Shown piece after piece: positions 51,877-63,046 of a DNA stretch of 64,000 nt. A program made the translations under genes and the position numbers. The notes beneath the pieces are model-generated. The model saw nothing but the letters and a program-made list of their open reading frames with translations, searched no databases and had not been told where the DNA came from. The stretch's first letter is position 1; every line of letters begins with the position of its first letter. The DNA is from Punica granatum (taxonomy: Eukaryota > Streptophyta > Magnoliopsida > Myrtales > Lythraceae), in assembly GCF_007655135.1 (NCBI RefSeq), contig NC_045133.1:868001-932000 (forward strand), in the 5' to 3' direction.

Positions 51877-53700
51877 TAAGATCGATGTTGTCTATTCTAC
51901 AACCTTTTGTTGGATCTTGCCTCCAGGCAACAGATTAATTGACAGACGAAAGAAGAAGACAAACAGAACATACAGAGTCATGTTTCTTAGTTTCTTCTTC
52001 TTGTTCTTCGTTTTTGTTCATATCCTTCTCGGATCTCGGTCTTTTGGTTGGTTCTCCAGTTCTGCACAGACAATGCTATGATGATGATTGCTCCATGCTT
52101 GTATGTATGACGGACAGCAACATTTTGTCCAGGGTTCAGAACTTTTACATCCTGGAAAGTTAATTTAACTCTTGAGCCGAGAAAACTGCGAAATACTCCG
52201 AGTACAGTTCCACTTCAACGAACTCGACATGGAAATTCAGGGAAAGAAAAGAAAAATTCACCGAGGGCAATCATATGGAGCAAAGAAAGTAAGGGAAACC
52301 ATGTGCCGATACTAACATTCCTGACTTCGAGATTTCTAGTTGGCAGAAAACTGTAAAATAATGCGAGTACTATTCCGGTTTTAATAGATGAGATGAATGG
52401 TTCTCGAGCTGCATTACTTTTCAAGTTGAGCTGTTAGTAACCCCTTTGCAGAAATGTGCTGGAAGTCCTCCTTTCCTTCCCTTCCCTTCCACTCCACTAT
52501 TAAAAAAAAAAGAATGGTGATTACTGGTCAGTTGTCGAAAGGGCTCTGAACCGACCATATTCTCGAACCCAAACTTCCACGGTGCAAAAAAATGAATCAT
52601 GAAGCTGAGTGCAGCTCATTGCTTCAAATCTCGTCTTCCTTTTGCATTCTCCAGAGATGCATTGCAATGCTGATTGCTGAATATGATTAGAGATGTTTCT
52701 CAATGTTGTTGCATGCGAAATAAGGTGGACCCGAGTTGAATGTATTGACTGCACATTCCTCTGCTCCAATCTTTGCTAGCAACCTCGTCTTGAGTCCACT
52801 CCGGCAAACCGATCCGGCCAGGGATAGACCACTTGTTCCGTCTCTGATGGTGGATGGATGATAAGCTGTTGAAGACACACACAAACATGGGCTGGCAAAA
52901 AATATGGGCCCTGGAAGAGAGAGACAGATCCTACAAGAAGCACTTGCTTGTCTGTTGTTGATCATTTCATCATCTATATTTCCATGGAAAACAGTACAGG
53001 ATTGGACACGGCCGATTTTCTTGAAAGAATTGAATGGAATTTCATCCATTTTATCCGTCCGTGTATAAGGCTCTACTCCGTCGGTTCAATATTACACGAA
53101 TGGAAACCCGACGACCTTTCGATGCTCGCTCGACTAAGCGAAGCCACGGGGACCAGATAAGCATTTCTCGTATTCTGAAAGATGAGGTTTCCTGTCATGT
53201 GCAGCAATATATGCTTAATTAAACCCTTGTCCTTATCTACAGCATTGATAAACTTGATTTCCTTCTTTCGAAAACATTATAATGATTCTTTCAATAGTAC
53301 ATAGAATATACAAAGATTATTAATTAATAATCAACAGCATTAAGTTCCATTGAATTGAGAGAATAGTACAAGCCACTCCCTTCCAATATTTACGGCCCTC
53401 CTCTGAAAAAAATAATTATAGTATATTATATTTCGTATGTTAATATTCGGTGCCCGTATTGTTCGATGTACTTTCATGGTACTCTGGGCGAAGCAGCATT
53501 TAGGAATATCTGACATTCGAGAAATGGTGTATTTGTACGTAGTTTTCCCTCAAATCTTACACGCTGCAAGGTCCGAGCCGAAATGATCTTGCATCAGTTA
53601 CATCTAGGAAAACATATAGGATGTCGGATCTCGCAGAAGAGAGGTGTCAACTCTGCTGTAAATTTTAGTGCGGTGATAAAATATGCTCGCGGGATGGTTC
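51877..53700. other. Intergenic DNA, no supported gene
   Basis: Short overlapping frames on both strands (for example 52687-53049 minus and 52948-53160 plus) have no recognisable domain or splice pattern. An A-tract lies at 52501-52511. Confidence 0.4.
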
Positions 53701-53784
53701 GGGCTGTTAAAGGAAAGAAAATTTTTTTATGAGGGTTTGCTCAGGACAAGAACAAGACAGTAGGCAAGAAAGACGGTGGAAAAG

Positions 53785-53995
53785 CCGCGACCTCATCAAC
53801 GAGTGTCTACCGATATTATAGGCCATCCGCATTTGTTTGCCGAACTTGGCCCAGCAACAGGAACTGGGTGAAGGACACAACATTGGAAACCATCTCTAGA
53901 ACCTGCGCCATAATTATCCTGTCGGGGAAGATGTTACCATAGGCTTCGACGATGACCGGTCGGGTGTCTCCGAGGAAAAGGAAATGGAAAAAAAA
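53785..53995 (-). other. Unidentified coding-like remnant
   Basis: One minus-strand frame reads plausible protein (HFLFLGDTRPVIVEAYGNIF then DRIIMAQVLEMVSNVVSFTQ) and ends in TAA at about 53818. There is no start codon or upstream exon I can support. It may be a terminal exon of a small unknown gene or a relic. Confidence 0.25.
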
Positions 53996-54189
53996 TCTTA
54001 GCTTGATGAGGAGAGAGGAAAAAGGTTACAATCTAATGTGGGAAGGCTATTCGGGGCAGAGCTTATATGGGAGTGGGAGAGTGGACTTGTCGCCATGGCT
54101 GAGAGCTTCCCATGTTTGATGATCAGATTCCATGTGCTCCTTGATTAATTTATGGCTTTCAATCGACGTTACTATATTCACAAAGTATT

Positions 54190-54205
54190 TTGTCCCTCCC
54201 TCCCC

Positions 54206-54246
<41 letters not shown>

Positions 54247-54807
54247 TTCTCTTTCTTCTACTACTTCTTCTTCTTCTTCTTCTTTCTTTCTCTATTGTGC
54301 CGGACTCTATTAATCTTCTTAATGATTCTGTCTGCAGATCAAGAGAGCAGTTCTGTCCCCATCAGAGATTAAAATACACCCAGAAAGCCAAAACCCCTCT
54401 GCCCCCCTCTCTCTCCCCCTTCTCTATCTCTCACTCCTATTTGATTATGATGACTAATCCGCATTATGAGTCTCCGGGATTACACCAAAAGCTCTGATCT
54501 TTACTTGGAATTTCACTGATTGAGCTCTCAAGTGCATGTGGGAGGTGGAGACTGATGTGGGTTTTGATGCTTGGCGGGTGGTATTCCTAATTCTCGCTGG
54601 TAATCGAGCAGTGCACTTGAAGGGCATGTGAGTCTTGCTCTGACCTCCACCAGAGAATGTTGCAGCTTATCCTGTCCTCCTCTTGCACTGTCCCACTGTA
54701 CCTTGTTTGCTTGGTTGTCCTGTGGTTTTAGTGGTGAAGCTCCTCGAGTTTGTGCTGTCGGGCATAGGTGCTGTAATTGAACTGTGACTGCTGTAGCTGC
54801 TGGAGAA
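54190..54807 (+). promoter_or_regulatory. Long CT-rich leader region upstream of the Raf-like kinase
   Basis: Contains a CT microsatellite (about 54211-54244), a TTC run (about 54262-54282), then about 500 bases before the kinase ATG. At least one upstream ATG frame (from 54297, 66 codons) precedes the main start, which could damp translation if the leader is unspliced. The exact transcription start is not visible. Confidence 0.5.
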
Positions 54808-56417
54808 ATGGAATCCGGCTGTAGGATCTACTCGGATGATGAGTTTCGTTTGGACTCGAAATGGTTGATCGATCCGCAGCATCTCTTCGTTGGACCGAAA
54901 CTCGGGGAAGGAGCTCATGCCAAGGTCTATGAAGGAAAGTGAGTCCTCACCTGTTCCAGTTCCTGTGCTCTAAATCCCAATAGTTTGCTTATGGGAAAAA
55001 TATTTTGCTAATGTTGGTTATTGTTTCTTTCTTCCATTGTGTTTGTCGGACTTGTTGGTTTATGTGGTGGAAGGTTTTGACCGGATGCGATTTCGTGTCC
55101 GGGCATATACAGCTATTGGTAATAGCTTATGTTTCGGTGTTACTTTGTTCCACTTCAGATATAAGAACCAGACTGTTGCAATTAAAATCGTTCATAAAGG
55201 GGAGACCCCTGAGGACATTGCCAAGATAGAAGCTCGATTCGCGAGGGAGGTTGCGATGCTTTCGAGAGTTCAACACAAAAACTTAGTCAAGGTTTGAGTT
55301 TTGTTTCGGAGATCTTTTGATTCTTGTGTTTCTTAAAACTGAGTTTATCTGAGCTTGTATCTCGACAGTTTATCGGTGCTTGCAAGGAGCCGGTGATGGT
55401 GATAGTTACAGAGCTTTTATCAGGAGGTACTCTGCGTAAATATCTGGTAAATATGCGGCCTAGATGCTTAGAAACTCATGTTGCGATTGGTTTTGCACTG
55501 GATATTGCTCGGGCTATGGAGTGCCTTCACTCTCATGGGATCATTCACCGCGATCTAAAACCTGGTAATTTATCTTTTGATTTCTTAGTTCTCTGGAACT
55601 ATTTTCTGCCGGCACTAAAATATCAGCTCCTATGGCATTGTTCTTTTACTGCAGAAAACTTGCTCTTGACGGCAGACCAGAAGACAGTAAAACTAGCAGA
55701 TTTCGGCCTGGCAAGAGAGGAGTCGTTGACGGAGATGATGACTGCTGAAACTGGAACTTATCGTTGGATGGCCCCAGAGGTAACTAAAAGTCTAAATCAA
55801 GATATGGTGAAAATCTCCTCCTCTCTTTCTGTCACGACTTATCGGCATCACTATATTTTGACAGTTGTACAGTACCGTTACATTAAGGCAGGGAGAGAAA
55901 AAGCATTACAACCACAAAGTCGATGCCTACAGCTTTGCCATAGTCTTGTGGGAGCTCTTACACAATAAATTGCCCTTTGAAGGAATGTCAAATCTTCAGG
56001 CAGCTTACGCTGCTGCTTTCAAGGTAGTTCCATTTTTCACCTTTGATCTTTGGGATGTTTGTTATCTTGCTGATCACTCGTTTCGCTGAGATTACGGATT
56101 TCACTTCTTTCTTTCAGAATGTGAGGCCTAGCGCTGACAACCTTCCAGAAGAATTAGCCATTATCCTGACTTCCTGTTGGAAGGAGGACCCAAATGACCG
56201 GCCTAATTTCAGTCAGATAATCCAAATGCTTCTTAATTACCTTTACACCATTGCCCCACCTGAATCGGCCATTCCTTCCCGGATCTTCACTTCTGAGAAC
56301 CGGGTCCTGGCACCGGAATCCCCCGGCACAAGCTCTCTGATGGCAAGGTGCGATGCCACGGAAGAAACCCAAGGCAAATCGAAGGGCTTCTTCTCCTGCT
56401 TCGACCAATGTTATTGA
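54808..56417 (+). CDS. ATN1-like: Raf-like protein kinase, ATN1/C7 group
   Basis: Ser/Thr (possibly dual-specificity) kinase of the plant Raf-like MAPKKK class. Exons 54808-54938, 55159-55291, 55369-55564, 55655-55779, 55865-56023 and 56118-56417; 347 residues. Kinase domain fills about 26-290: loop [11 protein letters not shown] (about 32-42), catalytic Lys in VAIKIV (about 53), [22 protein letters not shown] (about 148-155), DFG (about 169-171), [23 protein letters not shown] and [12 protein letters not shown] short Ser/Pro-rich tail ends in CFDQCY. All catalytic residues are present. It lacks the long N-terminal regulatory region of CTR1- or MAPKKK-type Rafs, as usual for this group. The closest family I recall is Arabidopsis ATN1 (At3g27560) and At5g40540. 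Substrates are unknown. Confidence 0.94.
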
Positions 56418-57096
56418 ACCCAAAATCATATGTAGGAGTAGGGTATATATAGCTTCTCTCCTTTCTACTGGGTCAAAGATCTCTACAAGAAAGGTATGTC
56501 GAGTTGATTGTCTAAAACTGTTCCAAGTTCCTACTGTTCCATCGCAACCTCAATCAGAGTTCTTGAGGGTGATAATGATCCCCTGTTTCTGGCATTTGCA
56601 GGTAATAAATGGATTAGAAGTTAAATTCTGTAGTCTTCTTGTATACTGTCAATTATCAAAGGGATGGGATGAATCTTCTCAAGAGAAGAGATGGAATCTG
56701 CGCGATTGAACTTTCACCCGCAAAAGCAAAGCTGAAATGCCTTGCAATATGTTATTTATCACCTTGGATCTCTAATATGTCTAGTCTTCCGTTGTTCATC
56801 AAATACTGGAATAAAATGCTATTCCTTGAAGTTTCATCTGTGTCTTCAAATGGTCCCCGTTGAGTTTAAAAAACTTCAAGCGATCTGCTCTAAGTACATT
56901 TTTTCCTTTTTAGAAGATCGAGTGTATGCGAACATGCGATTTCCTTGTAGTCGATTTTGAGAAATAATCGAAGGAGACCATTTTAGACAGAGCAGAAACT
57001 TGTTGGATGCAGAAGATCAAGCTCCGTGTACATTAATAAGATCAAATCTGTATTTGATGAACTGAGAATACAGTCTCCTAGTTTTTTTTTTTTGGT
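56418..57096. other. Convergent 3' flanks of kinase and PPR genes
   Basis: Presumed untranslated tails of two convergent genes. A T-tract at 57081-57093 lies just past the PPR stop codon. No other gene. Confidence 0.55.
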
Positions 57097-59280
57097 TCAC
57101 CAGAAATCATTACAGGAGCAGGATCCATCCTTGAAGTGATGGAATCGGTTCCGATCCCTGACAATGATCTCTCGATCAAACACCTTGGAGATTACTTTTG
57201 CTGCGTTGTGACAGTCTGAGCAGACTCTGAGGTTCTTCGAAATCCTGATGGTAGTCCTGGGGCGTGTCTTGATAAGAGCAAATGCAATGGCCAACTTCTC
57301 GCTGTGATGAGATAACGAGACTTCCTTATCATCTTCCTCCACATCTAACCTAACTTCTTCCACGTTAGGGACATAACCTGCAGATCTGATCCGGTTTATC
57401 ATGTCCTCAGTCGCTCTGTATATCTCGCTCGAGCAAGAACGCGAATCATCTTCTGATAGAAACTCATGAACAACTCCATCGAGCTCGACCAAGCTACATC
57501 CCGGTGCCTTCTTGATACCCTTTTCTTTTATCAGACTCCTCACCCTCATTGCATCCTCCAACCTGCCAACAGAGGCATATAGATTCGACAGGAGAATGTA
57601 GTCGCCACTATGCAAAGGTTCTATTTCCGCTATGCGCTTAATTGACTCATCCCCAAACACGACATTCTTATGAGCCCTGCAAGAAGCTAATAGTGTTCTC
57701 CAGATGACAGTGTTTGGCATAATTGGCATGTTGTTTATAAACTGGTAAGCCTCCTCAATCCTCCCAGCTCGTCCGAGAATATCGACCATGGAGCCATAAT
57801 GTTCCATCCTTGGCTCGATGTCGAAGTCTCTGTTCATACTGACAAAGAAATCCCGACCCTCTTCGACTAGACCAGAGTGACTGCACGCTGAAAGTACCCC
57901 GAGAAAGGTCACGTCATTCGGAGGAACGTTCTCCTCTTGCATCTGGCGGAAGAAATCAAGAGCCCTCTTTCCCTGCCCATTACTAGCAAGACCCTGAATC
58001 AGCGCTGTCCAGGAAAACACATTCTTGCAGCGCATCTCCATGAACACCTCGATGGCCTTATCTATCATTCCGCATTTTGCGTAAAAATCCACCAGTGCAG
58101 TCCCAAGGGGAACAGTGAGCTTCACCCATCTCTTCTTGACAAACAAGTGAAGCCACCTTCCCGTCTCCAGGGCTCCGAGGACTGCACAAGAAGAGAGCAC
58201 ACTCACCACGGTAACCTCGTTCGGGTCCACTTCTGCAGCTTGCATCTGATGGAAAAGATCAAGCGCCTCTTTGCATTTCCTTGCTTGGGAGTAGCCTGAT
58301 ATCATGGCACTCCAAGCGACGACATCCTTCTGTTCCATCTGATCGAACAATATCCGCGCGAGGTCCAAACTGCCACATTTCGCATACATGTCAACTAGAC
58401 AAGTGGTCAAAGTGGGGTTCCTCTTCAGTCCATTCGCCTTGATATAGTCCCCAACCCATTTTCCCAGTTCGATATCAGCTAACCTCGCACAAGCGGTCAG
58501 AACAGTGATCATCGTCACCTCATCGAACTGGACTCCTGATTCTAACATCTTTCTAAATAACTCCGTGACCTCGATCCAATTACCACTCCTGCTGTAACCA
58601 GCAAACATGGAATTCCAAGTCATGACCCCTCTGTCAGGCATTCGATCAAACAATTTATGGGCAATGTGGATTCCGCCACAGCTTGCATACATATGAATCA
58701 GGGTGTTGCCGACGAATCCCTCTAACCCGAACCCGAGCTTCAAAACCTGGGCATGGATTTGTTTCCCTTCACTCAGAGCTCCCAACCTGGAGCAAGCCTT
58801 CAGGACACAAGGGAAAGTAAACTCATCAGGCTGGACCGAGTTTTGGCACATCTCCTCAAACAGGGCCACAGCCCTCTCGGGTGACTGTTTATATGTGAAT
58901 CCCCTGATCATGACATTGTAAGCCGATGAATTGGGTCCTGCGATCTTGTCGAATATGGAGACCGCGTACTCCATGGAATTGGCCAGGACTAATGCCGCCG
59001 ATTCGAGGATGTTCTCGGCGATGGACGGGTTGAAGATAAGGCGGGTTTTGATGAGGTGGGCATGGACCTGATTGAGGTCTCTTGGTGTCTTGCATTGATG
59101 CAAGATCAGGGATTTGGGGTTCTCTGGGAATTGAGAAATCGCCATTGCAGCACTCACGGTTTTGGCCGGAGGTGGTGTGATCGCAAAGTCCATCTCTCTC
59201 TGCAAATCAATGTCATGCAATGCTTGGCAAGTATATAACAGGCGTTCCCTACTGAACAGTGTCTCGGCATCGAATACCAA
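57097..59280 (-). CDS. DYW-class pentatricopeptide repeat protein (organelle RNA editing type)
   Basis: A single intronless frame, up to 727 residues. Such proteins bind organelle RNA one base per repeat and direct C-to-U editing. After an N-terminal region with a likely organelle transit peptide comes the P-L-S array (about 70-540). Repeats are visible as AYNVMIRGFT, DEFTFPCVLKACSRLGALSEG, NTLIHMYASCG, TWNSMFAGYS, TCLVDMYAKCGSLDLARILF, AWSAMISGYSQ and SWTALIQGLASNGQG. E/E+ motifs (YILLSNLYASVGRLEDA, GCSLVELDGVVHEF) and a DYW deaminase domain with HSEKLAIAF and CSDCHNAAK zinc ligands follow. The terminal tripeptide is DFW, not DYW. The start is uncertain: Met at 59280 is the longest, but Met at 59193 (MDFAITPPP) gives a more normal transit peptide. 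Plastid versus mitochondrial targeting and the edited site are not known. Confidence 0.95.
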   Translation of the reverse strand: MVFDAETLFSRERLLYTCQALHDIDLQREMDFAITPPPAKTVSAAMAISQFPENPKSLILHQCKTPRDLNQVHAHLIKTRLIFNPSIAENILESAALVLANSMEYAVSIFDKIAGPNSSAYNVMIRGFTYKQSPERAVALFEEMCQNSVQPDEFTFPCVLKACSRLGALSEGKQIHAQVLKLGFGLEGFVGNTLIHMYASCGGIHIAHKLFDRMPDRGVMTWNSMFAGYSRSGNWIEVTELFRKMLESGVQFDEVTMITVLTACARLADIELGKWVGDYIKANGLKRNPTLTTCLVDMYAKCGSLDLARILFDQMEQKDVVAWSAMISGYSQARKCKEALDLFHQMQAAEVDPNEVTVVSVLSSCAVLGALETGRWLHLFVKKRWVKLTVPLGTALVDFYAKCGMIDKAIEVFMEMRCKNVFSWTALIQGLASNGQGKRALDFFRQMQEENVPPNDVTFLGVLSACSHSGLVEEGRDFFVSMNRDFDIEPRMEHYGSMVDILGRAGRIEEAYQFINNMPIMPNTVIWRTLLASCRAHKNVVFGDESIKRIAEIEPLHSGDYILLSNLYASVGRLEDAMRVRSLIKEKGIKKAPGCSLVELDGVVHEFLSEDDSRSCSSEIYRATEDMINRIRSAGYVPNVEEVRLDVEEDDKEVSLSHHSEKLAIAFALIKTRPRTTIRISKNLRVCSDCHNAAKVISKVFDREIIVRDRNRFHHFKDGSCSCNDFW

Positions 59281-59826
59281 AGGCGGAGTCGCAATAACGG
59301 ATAGTTTTTAACGTGTTCAACATTTCGCCTTCGGAGTTGATACTGTTTCGGGTTCTCGAGACTAGGCAGTTCCCTTAATGTATGTGTACTCAGCTCAATA
59401 TAGGACATGACCAGGCTTCAAAATCTTACAGATTCTCTTTGAAGGTGGAGATACATGAAAAGATAATCTCTCTTTATGTTAATTGTTAAGCTTCGCTCTT
59501 TTGCCCTTTCGGGAATCTATTCCGCCTTTTTCTCATACTTTCGAGGCACTCTGCACGATCATATGCCTTCCCGATGTACGAGTGCAGTTGGGAATATCAC
59601 TCGATATGTGAAATCCAATGCAAGGGAACTAGATGCCTTTGTTATCTCTTCGAATCCAGGGAAAGAGGAATACAAGTGCTTGTATGTCAGCTTTCATGTT
59701 CAATCCGTTATAATGAAGCGGTTATATTCGTCTTTGATGTACTAATCGTATTTCATTCTGCAGGACCTATAAATTCAAGCTCCGGTTTCATCTCCTAGTA
59801 GAAGGAAATCAAGGGGAAGCTGAGAG
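59281..59826. other. Intergenic DNA between divergent genes
   Basis: Head-to-head promoter region between the PPR gene (minus) and the small gene at 59827 (plus). Short frames only; no clear TATA box assigned. Confidence 0.4.
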
Positions 59827-60276
59827 ATGAGTAGGAGCTGGGATTATCCATCGAGCCAACAACAACAGCAAGGGTGGGAGATGGCCTCCTCCGGTGAATA
59901 TCATCACCACCTCTCGAAGATGGTGAGGACTCCGAGCGTTCTCCCAAATGTCCCTCACTACCCGAATGTTCACAGGGCCTTCAACAAGCCAAAAGTGGCC
60001 CATCATGGAGAGGGCGATGTCAGTAGTGATAGCAACGAAGTCAAGCAACCCGAGAGCCACGGCCACAACAAGGGCGGCAAACATTCTCTTCAGTTTGAGG
60101 ACGAAGTCGAAGTGATCGAATACAAGGAAGAGGAGCACACAGCTTCCCCAGCCAGCAGGAAGAAAGAGGCGGCTGATGTTCACGGAGAAAGCGTCGACTC
60201 AAAGGCCGATGGGTACATACAGCGGAAGCACCAGAAGTTTGAACTTTGCAAGTGGGCTACCTTCAAGGTGCACTAG
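59827..60276 (+). CDS. Small hydrophilic plant protein, unknown function
   Basis: Single-exon frame of 149 residues. The N-terminus is Gln/His-rich (SSQQQQQGWEM, YHHHLSKM). A Pro/Val segment (PSVLPNVPHYPNVHRAF), a charged Lys/Glu/His-rich middle and a C-terminal DGYIQRKHQKFELCKWATFK motif follow. The C-terminal motif recalls a conserved tail in a family of short uncharacterised plant proteins, from memory, without a name I can support. No signal peptide or membrane segment; predicted largely disordered. The ATG follows an A/G-rich leader and the frame ends in TAG. Confidence 0.65.
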   Translation: MSRSWDYPSSQQQQQGWEMASSGEYHHHLSKMVRTPSVLPNVPHYPNVHRAFNKPKVAHHGEGDVSSDSNEVKQPESHGHNKGGKHSLQFEDEVEVIEYKEEEHTASPASRKKEAADVHGESVDSKADGYIQRKHQKFELCKWATFKVH

Positions 60277-60782
60277 ACAACTCTTTCTGATCGGATACTG
60301 CTCTTTGATGTCTCAGTGGCGACCAATATATTCCTATGTTAAGTAACAACCCTATATGAATAAATGCCTGTCATGATGGTCGCCTATCTATCCCTTTTCT
60401 TTTGGCGACTGATTGATTTCTATGATGTTTGTCGGACGATATTGAAGAAATATACATTTGCTACTTTGTGTTCACTCTTTTGTGATTCTTTCTATTGATT
60501 TATGATTGTGCTTCTTCTTTACTCAAATACATGACTAATACCGTTCGAGTCTCATCGGAAGCACGAATCAAGTAAATTCTGAACCTCTGATTTGTGATAA
60601 AAACGGAAAATTTGTCCCGTACAACTAAGATGCAGTAAAAGTTCATGTTTATGCGCGACTCCCTTAAACAAGAGGATACTGTAAACTGCAGCTTATGGAA
60701 CCTATGTTAAGAGTTGTCATATATCAATGATGATGAGCATGAAACTCGGATAAGCAAAATACTCTGAAGTCCGAGTATTAGA
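60277..60782. other. Intergenic DNA between convergent small genes
   Basis: Presumed 3' flanks of the genes at 59827 (plus) and 60783 (minus). Nothing else recognised. Confidence 0.4.
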
Positions 60783-61274
60783 TCAAAATTTCGAATCCTG
60801 TTCTTGTGGGACATTCGACTCATTGAATCTCCGCGAGGACATGAGATTGAACAGGTTCCTGAGGCTATTCTTACTCTCCCTCCGCCGCCTGATGACCTGA
60901 TCCTGGTGATCCGCCATGAACGGGTCATCCAACACCATCCCCGACTCGAGCTTCCTAGAAACTGCCAGTATCTCGTAGGAGTCCCACAGGGATTGCCTGA
61001 AGTCCCAATAGCCGCTGGCCATGCTCCTGCTGAATCTACGCTCCTTGGACAACGACGACATCGATGACAGCTCGTTCTTGTTCATTGCCTCGAGCCCGAA
61101 CCTTGAGGGTTGGGCCCTGAAGCTGAGGCGGCGGGCATCGAACTCGCTGGTGGCTTGGGAGCTGCCCGAATGGCCGTACCAGGCCTGCGCAACTGCCTTG
61201 AGGATTTCGAGCTCTTGCTGCTCTTCATCTTCTTGGTCTCCTTCATGCTCATGCTCTGCCTTCTTCTTCTTCAT
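60783..61274 (-). CDS. Small charged plant protein, unknown function
   Basis: Single-exon frame of 163 residues beginning MKKKKAEHEHEGDQEDEEQQELEI. An acidic N-terminus is followed by AVAQAWYGHSG, a basic RRLSFRAQPSRF patch, SLSKERRFSRSMASGYWDFRQSLWDSYEI, SRKLESGMVLDD, and a basic end with SKNSLRNLF. It resembles short plant proteins annotated only as uncharacterised, in which the WDFRQSLWDSYE-type motif is the most conserved part (recollection only). Basic/Ser-rich RRxS sites could be phosphorylated. No signal peptide or membrane segment. Confidence 0.7.
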   Translation of the reverse strand: MKKKKAEHEHEGDQEDEEQQELEILKAVAQAWYGHSGSSQATSEFDARRLSFRAQPSRFGLEAMNKNELSSMSSLSKERRFSRSMASGYWDFRQSLWDSYEILAVSRKLESGMVLDDPFMADHQDQVIRRRRESKNSLRNLFNLMSSRRFNESNVPQEQDSKF

Positions 61275-62084
61275 GGGAATGGTTTTGTTCTGTCTATGGA
61301 GGGAATAGTCTTGAAGAGGGCCATTTCTCAGGAGAAATTAAGAGCCTCATATTCTCCCTTCTTTTTTTCTTTTCTTTTTTTTTAAGGGGTGCGAGGAGGG
61401 ATAAGTTTTTTTGGGCTACATGATAATTTGACATAATTTTTTTTTCTATACGAAAGAAAGAATAACGCCATAATGGGGAATTTTAAGAAAATAAATGAAC
61501 TTTGTCTGTTGGCTATTGTTCCATCTTTTTCAGAGGGATAAATTCTTGTCGGAGTGGACCATGTTGTCTTGTTATTATCACTTTGAGGAACCAATGCTCT
61601 CCCCACAAAATGTTGTTAACCAACCAAAAAAAAAAATAATCTTACCAGGAAGAAAAAATTAAAATAAAATTGTTTGTTCACACAAAAACTTTGTTTGTCC
61701 TTCGACCTAATGAGCAACACAAAAGAGTTTTATGGGGATGGGCTTGTAAGTTTAAGTGATTAGCTTGGTTCCGCCTCCGGTCTAAAGTCAGGGTTGGCCA
61801 GGTTGATAAGGGGGTGGTTGCTATTTATGGATCTTGATCTCTCAAGTCGTCACGAATCACTTTTTCAACCTTAATGGAGGCGATGAAGGATACTTAAGTT
61901 ATCGTTTTCGTACTTGTTTCAACTGGGTTGGATCTATTTTTGCCTAGACGAGTTGTCATCTTAGCACATGATTAATGAAAATGTGTCGCCTGTATTGATA
62001 TATATATGACGTATGGATGTGTGAATACATTACTGAGACAACTCGTCACTTTTTTTGCAATCATTAATAATGTCTTTAGTATTA
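61275..62084. other. AT-rich intergenic DNA
   Basis: T-rich and A-rich tracts (61366-61383, 61438-61443, 61625-61640). No gene recognised. Confidence 0.4.
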
Positions 62085-62704
62085 GGGTTGAGTTAAGTTG
62101 AGTTTTTATTTTAATTGGTTTGTAATGATTGTGTTGTTGAATTATGAGAAAAAAAGTGTGAAAAAGTGATGAATAGTTGAAATAAAGTAATGACTATGTT
62201 GTTGGATTGTGAAAAAAGTAATGAAAAGTTGAAAGAACTTAGTATTAAAAATTAAATTGAATGGTTAAAAAAAATTTTAAAAGGAAAAGCAATAATTGTG
62301 TTGTTGAATTGAAAATAAGTTGAATTGATTTTAAAAAAATTTCTAAACACACCCTAAGGCTTTGTTTGGTTTTGGAGTTCAACTCCATTTACTTTACTCC
62401 ACTTAAGTCCACTAATCTTCAATTTAATAATTTATTATTTTTATCTTTTTCTTCAATTTTTATTTTATTTTAACTACCATTCGATTTAATTTTTAATATT
62501 AAATTCTCAAAACTATTTATTACTTTTTTCACAATTCAACAACACAATTATCATTTTCTTTCAACTATTCATTACTTTTTTTTTCATAATTTAACAACAC
62601 AAACATTACATTTTTATTTTTTCCCTCCACCTTATTATTACAACCCAATTAAATATATATATACATAGTTGGAATGAAACTCAACTCCATTTCCAAAGAA
62701 TCCC
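62085..62704. mobile_element. Pair of related MITE-like elements, second with TAA target duplication
   Basis: The second element (62358-62704, 347 bp) starts GGCTTTGTTTGG and, on the opposite strand, GGGATTCTTTGG. It is flanked by TAA at 62355-62357 and 62705-62707 and is largely self-complementary, as in Tourist/PIF-Harbinger MITEs. The preceding segment (about 62085-62354) shares GTGTTGTTGAATT(A/G)TGA blocks in inverted orientation with the second element and ends in the same style (ACACACCC then TAA). It looks like an abutting or nested relative. No coding capacity. Confidence 0.6.
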
Positions 62705-62936
62705 TAAACCAACAAAATGGATTTCTAATTTGAAGCAAACACGAGGTGTTTACACAATTTATATGAATGACGGCACTCATAGCGTGTATATCACGTGGCT
62801 CACTATAATTTCGTACTGTTGTCATCTTCCTATTCGTGACTTGCTGTAGTCCTGTACACCCGACTACACCTTAAAGAAACTCTCACTTCATTTTCCCGCC
62901 GAGATATTTCGAAGACAGAGAAAAAGGAGGGAAAGT

Positions 62937-63046
62937 CTCTCTCTCTCTCTCTCTCTTTCACGCCCCCGCAATCGGTCCTTACTGTCCATTTCTCTCTCGA
63001 TTCCCTCCCCGTTTCTCCGATCGCTTCCTCCGGCGGAGCTCAGACG
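62937..63046 (+). promoter_or_regulatory. CT-rich leader of the PCH2 gene
   Basis: A CT-dinucleotide run (about 62938-62957) lies about 90 bases upstream of the start codon, followed by C/T-rich leader sequence. No TATA box is obvious, consistent with a broadly transcribed or TATA-less promoter. Confidence 0.5.

Noticed and set aside
57937..58299. 120-residue plus-strand frame
   Set aside because: Antisense to the PPR repeats; no independent support.
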